Below, in pieces: positions 1 through 11,500 of a stretch of 64,000 bases of DNA. This DNA is from Auanema rhodensis. Its lineage: Eukaryota > Nematoda > Chromadorea > Rhabditida > Rhabditidae. Position 1 is the first letter of the stretch; every line of letters begins with the position of its first letter. A model generated the notes under the pieces. It worked only from the letters and a program-made list of their open reading frames with translations, did no database searches and was not told where the DNA came from. The position numbers were made by a program, and so were the translations under genes. Location: the NCBI GenBank assembly GCA_964057225.1, contig OZ059898.1, forward strand, positions 16,345,267-16,409,266, in the 5' to 3' direction.

Positions 1-3000
1 GGATCCTACCTAGTATGCCTCTCACGGATTTTAAAACTTTTCTGGGATTACTGTATTTTGAGAATATTTAGAAGATAAATCAAGATGATAGTGGTTTAGA
101 GGATAGTTTGGACAAGTCAAATCAAGAACTGGGATCCTACCTAGTATTCCTCTCACGGATTTTAAAATTTTCTGGGATTACTGTATTTTAAGAATATTTA
201 AAAGATAAATCAAGATGATAGTGGTTCAGAGGATAGTTTGGACAAGTCAAGTCAAGAACTGGGATCCTACCTAGTATACCTCTCACGGATTTTAAAATTT
301 TCTGGGATTACTGTATTTTGAGAATATTTAGAAGATAAATCAAGATGATAGTGGTTTAGAGGATAGTTTGAAAAAGTCAAATGAAGGACTGGGATCCTAC
401 CTAGTATGCCTCTCACGGATTTTAAAACTTTTCTGGGATTACTGTATTTTGAGAATATTTAGAAGATAAATCAAGATGATAGTGGTTTAGAGGATAGTTT
501 GGACAAGTCAAATCAAGAACTGGGATCCTACCTAGTATGCTTCTCACGGATTTTAAAACTTTTCTGGGATTACTGTATTTTAAGAAATTTTAGAAGATAA
601 ATCAAGATGATAGTGGTTCAGAGGATAGTTTGGACAAGTCAAATCAAGAACTGGGATCCTACCTAGTATTCCTCTCACGGATTTTAAAATTTTCTGGGAT
701 TACTGTATTTTAAGAAATTTTAGAAGATAAATCAAGATGATAGTGGTTCAGAGGATAGTTTGGACAAGTCAAGTCAAGTCAAGGATTGGGATTCTACCTA
801 GTATGCCTCTCACAGATTTTAAAACTTTTCTGGGATTACTGTATTTTAAGAAATTTTAGAAGATAAATCAAGATGATAGTGGTTCAGAGGATAGTTTGGA
901 CAAGTCAAATCAAGAACTGGGATCCTACCTAGTATGCCTCTCACGGATTTTAAAACTTTTCTGGGATTACTGTATTTTGAGAATATTTAGAAGATAAATC
1001 AAGATGATAGTGGTTTAGAGGATAGTTTGGACAAGTCAAATCAAGAACTGGGATCCTACCTAGTATGCCTCTCACGGATTTTAAAACTTTTCTGGGATTA
1101 CTGTATTTTGAGAATATTTAGAAGATAAATCAAGATGATAGTGGTTTAGAGGATAGTTTGGACAAGTCAAATCAAGAACTGGGATCCTACCTAGTATTCC
1201 TCTCACGGATTTTAAAATTTTCTGGGATTACTGTATTTTAAGAAATTTTAGAAGATAAATCAAGATGATAGTGGTTTAGAGGATAGTTTGGACAAGTCAA
1301 ATCAAGAACTGGGATCCTACCTAGTATTCCTCTCACGGATTTTAAAATTTTCTGGGATTACTGTATTTTGAGAATATTTAGAAAATGAATCAAGATGATA
1401 GGGGTTCAGAGGATAGTTTGGACAAGTCAAATCAAGGACTGGGATCCTACCTAGTATGCCTCTCACGGATTTTAAAACTTTTCTGGGATTACTGTATTTT
1501 AAGAAATTTTAGAAGATAAATCAAGATGATAGTGGTTCAGAGGATAGTTTGGACAAGTCAAGTCAAGTCAAGGATTGGGATTCTACCTAGTATGCCTCTC
1601 ACAGATTTTAAAACTTTTCTGGGATTACTGTATTTTGAGAATATTTAGAAAATGAATCAAGATGATAGGGGTTCAGAGGATAGTTTGGACAAGTCAAATC
1701 AAGGACTGGGATCCTACCTAGTATGCCTCTCACGGATTTTAAAATTTTCTGGGATTACTGTATTTTAAGAAATTTTAGAAGATAAAGAAAGATAATAGGG
1801 GTTCAGAGGATAGTTTGGACAAGTCAAATCAAGAACTGGGATCCTACCTAGTATGCCTCTCACGGATTTTAAAATTTTCTGGGATTACTGTATTTTGAGA
1901 ATATTTAGAAAATGAATCAAGATGATAGTGGTTCAGAGGATAGTTTGGACAAGTCAAGTCAAGGACTGGGATCCTACCTAGTATGCCTCTCACGGATTTT
2001 AAAATTTTCTGGGATTACTGTATTTTAAGAAATTTTAGAAGATAAAGAAAGATAATAGGGGTTCAGAGGATAGTTTGGACAAGTCAAGTCAAGTCAAGGA
2101 TTGGGATTCTACCTAGTATGCCTCTCACGGATTTTAAAATTTTCTGAGATTACTGTATTTTAAGAAATTTTAGAAGATAAATCAAGATGATAGTGGTTCA
2201 GAGGATAGTTTGGACAAGTCAAGTCAAGAACTGGGATCCTACCTAGTATGCCTCTCACGGATTTTAAAATTTTCTGGGATTACTGTATTTTGAGAATATT
2301 TAGAAAATGAATCAAGATGATAGGGGTTCAGAGGATAGTTTGGACAAGTCAAGTCAAGTCAAGGATTGGGATTCTACCTAGTATGCCTCTCACGGATTTT
2401 AAAATTTTCTGGGATTACTGTATTTTAAGAAATTTTAGAAGATAAATCAAGATGATAGTGGTTCAGAGGATAGTTTGGACAAGTCAAATCAAGAACTGGG
2501 ATCCTACCTAGTATGCCTCTCACGGATTTTAAAATTTTCTGGGATTACTGTATTTTGAGAATATTTAGAAAATGAATCAAGATGATAGGGGTTCAGAGGA
2601 TAGTTTGGACAAGTCAAGTCAAGTCAAGTCTTGGGATTCTACCTAGTATGCCTCTCACGGATTTTAAAATTTTCTGGGATTACTGTATTTTAAGAAATTT
2701 TAGAAGATAAATCAAGATGATAGTGGTTCAGAGGATAGTTTGGACAAGTCAAATCAAGAACTGGGATCCTACCTAGTATGCCTCTCACGGATTTTAAAAT
2801 TTTCTGGGATTACTGTATTTTAAGAAATTTTAGAAGATAAATCAAGATGATAGTGGTTCAGAGGATAGTTTGGACAAGTCAAGTCAAGTCAAGGATTGGG
2901 ATTCTACCTAGTATGCCTCTCACGGATTTTAAAATTTTCTGAGATTACTGTATTTTAAGAAATTTTAGAAGATAAATCAAGATGATAGTGGTTCAGAGGA

Positions 3001-3372
3001 TAGTTTGGACAAGTCAAATCAAGAACTGGGATCCTACCTAGTATGCCTCTCACGGATTTTAAAATTTTCTGGGATTACTGTATTTTGAGAATATTTAGAA
3101 GATAAATCAAGATGATAGTGGTTCAGAGGATAGTTTGGACAAGTCAAGTCAAGAACTGGGATCCTACCTAGTATGCCTCTCACGGATTTTAAAATTTTCT
3201 GGGATTACTGTATTTTAAGAATATTTAGAAGATAACTCAAGATGATAGGGGTTCAGAGGATAGTTTGGACAAGTCAAGTCAAGTCAAGGATTGGGATTCT
3301 ACCTAGTATGCCTCTCACGGATTTTAAAATTTTCTGAGATTACTGTATTTTAAGAAATTTTAGAAGATAAAA
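1..3372. repeat. Satellite tandem array, 130-135 bp unit
   Basis: A head-to-tail array of about 25 full units plus one partial unit. Unit starts (gggatcc or gggattc) fall at 131, 261, 391, 522, 653, 788, 919, 1050, 1181, 1311, 1441, 1577, 1708, 1838, 1968, 2103, 2233, 2368, 2498, 2633, 2763, 2898, 3028, 3158 and 3293. Most junctions give 130-131 bp spacing and keep a BamHI site. Seven units are 135-136 bp, because they end in a longer run of GTCAA repeats, and the unit after each starts gggattc with no BamHI site. The array begins at base 1, so it probably continues to the left, and ends abruptly at about 3372. No open frame runs through it. It looks like noncoding satellite DNA. Confidence 0.97.
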
Positions 3373-6065
3373 GAATAATCTGTAACTTGGTGTTAGTAAT
3401 AGACATTTAAAGTTTTATAACAACAAACCCGAATATTATCATGCTCGTTTCATATACATAATTGTGCTAGTGTTTATAACTGTTTATGTACAGTTGTAAA
3501 GTCTTATAAGTAAAAATAACATATAGATAAACTGAATTTTCCAGTAGTCATACAAGAGGGTCATGCTGAGATTTAACTGGAAGATATTACGACGCAGCTT
3601 CATTTACATACATATATACTTGTTATCGTATTTCAGATAATGAGGAACAACCTTTGTGCGAGTGCTATTTAGACAATTTCTTCTGTTTTCACTTTGATGG
3701 TTTTCTTAAAATGTAAAAAAATCTAGTTAAAAAATTAAATTTTATAGAAAAGATATTATAAAAGTTTTTTAAATTATAGGGATTTCGTTGTTTTGCTACA
3801 TCTTACTGTAGCCTACAATGGATAATAGATGGGTCACGGGACCTCTTTTCAAAATTATTTTCTGTTTTGTAAAGCATTGCTATGGCATTCACATATATGA
3901 AGAATACAAGAATGATAGGAAATCAAAGAAATGGGGTATTATCAAATTTATTTCTCTCATTCTACACTGATCAAGAATTGTTTAAACTATTATTATTATT
4001 ATTGTTATTAAGCTAGTATAGTAATCACTCTATGAAAGAGTTTTCCCAAAACAAAAAATTAGAAAATGGCTTCGCAATCATGATGGTCTGCGTCGGGATC
4101 ATTTTCGCTTTGTGGTCTTTGTGGTCCATATCATAACATTTTCATTCAGAGAAATCAAAGAGAAGTAGAAGGCTCCTAACAATCTGAGATCTACCTGAAA
4201 TTTATGGGAACAAAGCCCCTGCGAGCCTGTCAAAAGAACTGGAAAATACCACACTAGAAAGCATAAAATAGGACTCACAATTCGTAGCATAAATTTCCTC
4301 TTTGCTACAAGTTCCTGAGATTCTCGTGAAAAAAAAGTTATCGCAAAACCTAAGCAATCATAACCGCGAGCGTGGTCTACTAACCTTCGTAGACCCTTAT
4401 TTGTTGAATCTTCATGTTTTGATAAGAGAACGAGCATCATTTTCCGAACATATTACGTCCATTTTGATTTAAGAGAGAAGAATGGGTTAACAACAAAAAT
4501 CCTTCGTTTTTTTCAAAAGCAGGGATACACCATTAAGTGTACCACATCAAACATAGTCTAGGGAATCAATTTATGAAATTGGAAACTTCTCACCCGATAT
4601 ATGAAGACAAACAGCGACAATTAAACGAGGAACAGGAAAGGTACGTGGTTGAACAAGCCATGGGGAAGCAAGAAGAGCCAGAACGAGGAACAACACTGAA
4701 AATGATGTTGACGCTACGCGTCCTCCTTATATACTGCCACTCTAGCTCCGCCTCCTCGTGACAGCATAGAGACAACATCAGTGAAGTGAGCAGAGGCACT
4801 AGCGACATAAAGACTATAGGACGCGCAGAGGTATTCAGACTGCTAGAAAACCGCTTCGCGAACCTTCTGGACGCTTCTATCGATTGTTCCGCCCACTGAA
4901 GGTTGTGTTAGATTTCGAATGAAAACGAAACATTCTTTCGACAAATAGCTTATCGAATAGAAGAATTTTGAAATTTGCAGCAGAAATAGAATTCTTCGTT
5001 ATAAATCATCATAGATTGGGAAACGTATTTCGAAATAAAAAAAAAAAAAGAAATTGTTAACCAAAGGATTGATTTGAACTTTTTCGAAAGTAAAGGGATC
5101 GTAACAGTTGAATATATTTAATATTAGTTATTTTATAAAATTATAACTAACTAAAAATATTCAAAATTTCGAAACTACTCAGGGTTTTGTTGTTTATGAG
5201 TAGATTCTAATGTTTGAACATATTGCTTAGCAACGAAATATATATGTCGAGTATACCTACATGCATAGATGTTCACCAAAATGATCAATAATCTTTCGTA
5301 TTTGCATGAAATTACTTCTTTTTTCAAAATATTGTTTTAGTATAATAATATAATAAAACTGAAAAAAGTAATATTCTGAAGAAAAAGAATGGAAAAGCAG
5401 GTTGATGAGTTGGCTATTACACATAGTTACATACAGTTATTAGCATCTTTTTAAATGTATGTTGTGATGAAAATTAATATTTAAACTATTTTCAAAATAC
5501 GATAGTTGTTTTCAAATTTATTTTTGTAGAAAATAGTATTATGGTTTTTAAAAATGTATTTTGCTTTTGCACCTTTCTGTCATCGTGCAAGACTCAAAAA
5601 AACATAATAATTTTTATCATTTTTAGTTCATTTTTTAAGAAAAAAATATGATTATAATAGGTTTTTATATAAATATTATTAATAATTTCATTTTAAAGGT
5701 AGAATGTTTTGTATATTTAAACAGTAACATTAGAATATAAGGTGGTATATGAGATGATTTTGCTGAAAAAAAGAAGAAAAGTAGAAAACGGAAATTGTTA
5801 AAAGTTTATTTTCAATTTCATTAATTCACAAATCTTCAACTTACATGATAATAAGCAATAGAAAGTAAGCAAAGAGTTCCCGTATTTCGCACGACAGTTA
5901 AACATAAGTTTTCGAGCAAGGTGATATTGTATAATACATAAAGCCATTATAATATTTTAATAAATATTCAATGTAATTCATCGTAAGCTGTGTCGACAGA
6001 TGGAGGTGGAGCACGTTTGGTGGCTTTGGAAGACATTTCTATGAGTTCAGCTTTCTAAACAAATT
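3373..6065. other. Intergenic region, no defensible gene
   Basis: AT-rich spacer between the satellite and the GPCR gene. It contains a GC-richer block at about 4580-4900 with short open frames on both strands, and a 113-codon minus-strand open frame at 4099-4440. None matches a family I recognise and none links to neighbours by convincing splice sites. The rest shows only A/T runs. Confidence 0.6.
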
Positions 6066-7860
6066 CTACAAATTTCGAGGTTCTATTAGCTCTTTGCTAA
6101 CTCGTTTGTTACAGTAGAAAGTATCCTTAATACATTGTCGGAATCGAACAGATAAGAATGCATATAGAAATGGATTTAATGCAGAATTTAAAAATAAGAA
6201 CAGAAATCCTGTTGGTTGAAGTATAGTTTGAAGACAATTTAAGCATCTTGGAGCTGAAAGAAGAATTAAATGTGTGTTTCTTCAAAAGTTTCTTCTTTTT
6301 CTTAGTAGGAAAGATGAATTTAACTGCTACGAAGAATATGTCGTTCAATATATCTTGAAAGACAATATGAAATCACCTGTTGGATCACGCCAAACACTCC
6401 ACATCAAATAGACATAACGTGGAAGAGAACAAAGGGCAAATGAGGACACTATTCCCAATGCTAATCTCCCAACTTTTCTTCTTTTTTCAATTGAAACTCC
6501 TCCAGATGTAGAATCTTAAATATATTAATAAGTTTAGAACTCCAATCTAATAGATTTTCAATGCAGTTTTGGTACAAACCTAATCTGCTATCATTACTAC
6601 CTTTTGGTAATAATTTATTCCCTTTGATTGAAGATTGACTGATATCAGCAGCTCGACTTACAACTATTCCGATAGTTGCATATATACAAAGAAGAGCTAA
6701 AAGTGGTATAGCATACCTGGAATAAAATAGTATTTTTCTTTAAAAAGAATAAATAATCTTAATACCAAACAACAAAGTTTACAGTGGTTACCACCTTTAA
6801 TACATTAATATCGTTTATTACAATATGACGTCTTGTACAAATCTGAAATGAAAAAGTTATTTTTCATTTAAAATATGCATAAAACCGCAAATGTTTCTTT
6901 TCCGTCATGAAATTCCATATGTTGTGAAGCAAAATAATATGGTAGATTCATCAAAGCACTACCTTAAAGGAATATTTTCTAATAAATTTAAAGAAAATGT
7001 ATATATCTTATACCTGTCCAAACAACTAAAGATGATGATACAAGAACTTTTCTTTGAAATACTCTTCGAACTCGTAATGGTCTCAGAACAGCAACTAATC
7101 GTTCCACTGAAACCAAGACCTGAAACAATAATTTTGATAGGATAATTGACTGAAAAATCATTTTGTTTTACCAAGATTCCAGCTGAAACATTAGGAATTA
7201 GATGTAATGTGTAGATATATGTATAACATAAAAATTTCCCAAACACCCAATGCCCATGATCTGAAACAAAAAATGAAAAGATGTTGCAAATTTTCTGAAA
7301 ATTATTACCTAATAACACAAAATGTGCTCCGTTTTGAAGAACACAAAATATTGCAACTAATAGATCTGCCACTGTCAGATTAGCTAAAAAGAAGTTGGGA
7401 ACTGATCTTGCTCTTCGTTGAGAAATAAAAACGACCAGAATAACAGCATTTCCTAAAATTTCATCTTACTCTATTCTACCCGTATTATTACAAAAATTTC
7501 AAGTAAGTTTTTTCCTGTTAAGGAAATTCAATTTGTTTTATGAAGCTTTCACGTTTACGCTTGATTCAGCAGAATATTTTCAATTTTTTTTAGCAAAAAT
7601 TGTATTGAGCTACCAACCAGAAATCATATAATGTATCTTTGATCAAACATTAATCTCGTTATTTTTTTAAGTGGAAAGAGAAATTATCTACTTGACAAAT
7701 TAAAAATATAAATTATATTGAAGCATCTTAATTTATTAATTTTAATTAAATTTCAAACATTCTTACCAATGGTTGCTGTCAGGAAAACGGTCACATATGC
7801 CAAGAATAAGATTGAATGAATAACAGGATGACTTAGAGGACTTTCCTCGGAAGAATTCAT
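6066..7860 (-). CDS. Class A (rhodopsin-type) peptide GPCR, nine exons
   Basis: Exons (minus strand): 7767-7860, 7309-7452, 7172-7260, 7014-7119, 6886-6962, 6766-6842, 6580-6716, 6377-6514, 6066-6253. They sum to 1050 nt, or 349 residues plus stop. The start at 7860 opens MNSSEESPLS and leads straight into TM1, which has the GN pair across the first splice. TM2 carries NFFLANLTVADLLVA. A conserved Trp and Cys lie before TM3. The end of TM3 reads SVERLVAVLRP, so the usual DRY is ERL. TM7 carries NSALNPFLYAF, the NPxxY motif. A short basic tail with a Cys (CIKDTFYCNKR) follows. This is a full-length seven-TM receptor of the neuropeptide class. The ligand cannot be told from sequence alone. Introns are 40-70 bp apart from a few longer ones. 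Confidence 0.9.
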
Positions 7861-8473
7861 TTCGTTTTAGCAGCTAAATACTCCAAATTATGTAATGGAG
7901 TATGTAGTAGTATGGATATGAAAGTCAGATGTTTGGGAACTATTTTGGCAATTTTAACTAACGAAGAAACTGAAAGTGAAGAGTTTTGAAAACAAAAAAA
8001 AAGAGAAAGAAGCAAATGAAAAATAAAATATAGTAATATATAATATAGAAAAAAGAAAATAAGACACTATTAATTTTTAGATTTTAAGGTATAATTTGAA
8101 GAAAACTGAAAAAAAAAATGAAAAATTTTGAAAACAACAAAGTAAATTAAAAAAAAAGAATAAAATACTTTGATATATAATTTATAAGTTAAAAAACTAT
8201 ATAAATTATACTTGAAATAATAAAAATGTATTTGTTTTTATAAATATAAATGGAACAGATAATCTTATAATCTGTTATAATCTTAATTTTTTCAATAGTA
8301 AAATAACTTAGTGATATGAACAGTAAAATTATAAAAATAGTCTGATAAAACGTTTGGTAAAGAGAGATTACAAAGATAGAAATGCATATATACATATGTA
8401 CGTATATAATAATAAAATGTATCAACTATATGATATAATCAAGAAAAATAGTGTTAAGGTTATTGGATGTATG

Positions 8474-8545
8474 AAGAAGGAGAGAGAGAGAGAGAGCGAG
8501 AGAAAAAGAGAGAGAGCGAGAGAGAGAGAGGGGGGGGAGAGGGAG
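8474..8545. repeat. GA-rich purine tract with G run
   Basis: Imperfect (GA)n interrupted by GAGC and GAAAAA and ending in an eight-G run. The + strand stays purine-rich to about 8790. It is a simple repeat. Polypurine strands like this can adopt triplex structures, but nothing shows a function here. Confidence 0.85.
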
Positions 8546-11500
8546 AATTAGAGTTACCAGTCAAAGTGCTGCTGAACAGTACTTCAGAATATGTTCATTG
8601 GATGTGATTGAAATAGAAAAAAAGAAAAATTTGCAAGAAAGAGAGGAGGAGTGAGAAGGTATAAGATGTGGCTTAGTGAGAAAGAAAGCAGGAAGAAAAG
8701 GAAGTGGAGAAAGTGGTAGAGAGGAAGAAAAAAAGCAGAATGAAAGAAAGAGTAAAGTAAGGTATATGATACTGAGAAGAGACAATGATGTTTACTTTTT
8801 AGAAGCAGTAGTCGTAGTGACCACTTGAGTTATTTCCCACCTATGTATGTATGTATATATTACAACATCATCTCAAACTCGTGATTCTTTGCTCTGTTTG
8901 ACAGGAATTGAAAAAGTTTAAATTTTCATGGAAAATATATTAAATTGCAAAAAGCAATATTCACAAAGCTTCCTCTATTTAAGTTGATTCTTCTTACCGA
9001 GCAAGGTCACAGGACATGCTGGCCGAGAATTAAAATTGAAAAATACGATATAATTAAGAAATTATTTGAGCTTCAAAAAAAAGTTTCATTTTGTTTAAAT
9101 AGAAGAGTTGAAAAGAAAAAAAAGAACTTTTATATAAAATTATTTTAAATTTAAAATCAAAACCATAAAAGAAGATTTTATTATTATTATACTAAAAGAT
9201 TAATACAAAATGTTAAAACTGGAATTATTGTGAAGAAGTTTAGAGAATGATTCATGTAAAGTAAAAATTAAAACCATTCCCCTCTACTATTCTAATATAT
9301 AATAACTATATTTATAGAAATTTAATAATAGGATAATATGTATATATTAAAAATTCAATACAACTTTTTCAAAATTATAAGAGTTTTTCTATTCGATATA
9401 ATATATTTCTAAATAATTAAGACAAGACAAGATAAAGTTTCAAAATATACGAAAATTTTATTTTAAAAAATTGCCAAATTTATTTTAAAAAAAAACAGAT
9501 TTTTGTCACTTTTTTTATAATACTATGACTATAACAAGCATTCTAGAAATTAAGAATATTTAAATTAAACTTGAAAGTTTTCGAATTCATTTTCGAAAAA
9601 TGTCCTCAACGGATGATTTTCAAAAAAATCTGTCAAGATAAAGCTTGTAATATTGACCCTACTAGAGATATTTGGAATGCAAGCATTTCTGCAAACTTTG
9701 TGCGTCATCAACTCCACCGGATATGAGTTGAGCATGATATTACTTCGAAGATAAATTTTTAGTTATTTAGCGTTGTTAGAAACCAATATAGTTGAGCAGA
9801 CGACAAAATTACATGCTTCAAAAGGTTTTGAGACCGACTTTGGTCACTCATGGATCATTCAATTTTTGAAAAATTTTTAAAAATTACCTATTATAATATA
9901 TATATATATATTATATATTATATATATATATATTTTATAAAGTATATGAGGTGAAATTATGTATGAGATGTGCAAATATCGCATCAATTTCTTAGTTATG
10001 CATATCTTGCTTAGAATTCAACGATTTTTTTCCCGACACAACCATGATTTTGGTTTTCTAGTTGAGGAAAGAACGAGCTAAGTTCAAAGCTAAATTGGAA
10101 ATTAACAAAGACAAAAGATCGCATAATGAAAATACGAATGGAATTCGTTAGAATATACAGTCAAAGAAACTATTTGATTGAATGATAAAATGATTTCTAA
10201 CCTAATTACTTGATAAAGATGAAAAAGAAATAAGTTTGAAATTTGATTATAGCATAGAATATAGAAAAATTTGAACTAAAGTAATCTTTCATCAAATAAT
10301 ATATTTATAATTAAATAAATATTCATCATATTCAAGTATTGTAATAAATCTTTAAAATTTGAAAAACAGAAAAAGACAAAGCAGATATTGGGAACCATGG
10401 TACACAATAAGCTGAAGAAAAAGTTCAAAAATGAAAAAAAATTGAATTATAATGAATCTGGATGAAAGAAAAAGATTCAAAGAAAAAGATTCAACGAAAC
10501 AACTAAAGAATTGAAAATATCATTTGTATCCTCTCTTTCTCTCTTCCTATGTATGTTTAACTCTCTCTCTCTTCGTCTATTCTTATTTCTCTCTGTTATT
10601 TTCATTCATTTTCTTTTTTTTTTCCATACCTTTATTTATCGACATAAATATATGTAAACCAATAAGCATTATGAACCTATTGGTAAATCTAAATTAAGCT
10701 GCTCTAATAACATTCGAGTGTATGTTTCTTAGAGTTAATAAAAAAGCAATTTTTGGAAAATTTTGTATAATCTTTTCAATAATTTTATAATCTAGAGTAC
10801 AATTATTGTTAATCAGTAGTTTAGTTTTTAAAATAAATCAATTTATTGGATTTAAAAGACAGAAATACTTTTTTTTTCTAAAAAAAATGTGATATATAGA
10901 AATTCTTTGTCTATCAATGTTTTCATGTTGTTTAATTAGAAAATTTTCGTTTTAAGCACATTGTCATTACTGAAAAATGAAAATAGATCAAAGCATTTAG
11001 TTAGTATTCAGATAACAGATACAATAAATTGCAAGATCAAAAGTGCAACTTCTTTACTAGTGTCGACAAAGGAAAATGAACCTTCTAGCTCACGTGCTAC
11101 ACACGTAAACTATAACATATGATCAGATAATGAATATTTCGTATATACATATGTATATAACCGTGAGAAAATATATATAAACTAGAAAAGTGATGAGAAT
11201 AGCATAAGCTTTACCTGGGGTAAGGTTCGGATTTCTGCCTAAACTTCAGTGATCATCTCAACGGGGGGGAGGGGGTAGAGTTCAATTTGTAGTTTTCATT
11301 TCAGCATTGATGTTCAAAAACTCTGTGGAGCAATGAATAGCAGGACAAATGTGATGAAAACAGCACACATTCAAGTTGTCCAAAAATGAAAAAACTCGTC
11401 GAATGAAAATTAGAAACATTGAGTATTATTCTGTATAGCTAAAACATAAACTTTTATACTTAACGATTGAAATAAAAGTTTTAAAGTACTTCAATTTACA

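Noticed and set aside
1-3372. CRISPR-like array
   Set aside because: Units are contiguous with no unique spacers, and the genome is eukaryotic.
4099-4440. 113-codon minus-strand open frame
   Set aside because: No domain, no splice partners and no matching 5' or 3' signals; length alone is weak evidence here.
8189-8551. Open frames rich in Ile, Tyr and Arg/Glu
   Set aside because: Low complexity; they follow from AT-rich DNA and the GA repeat.
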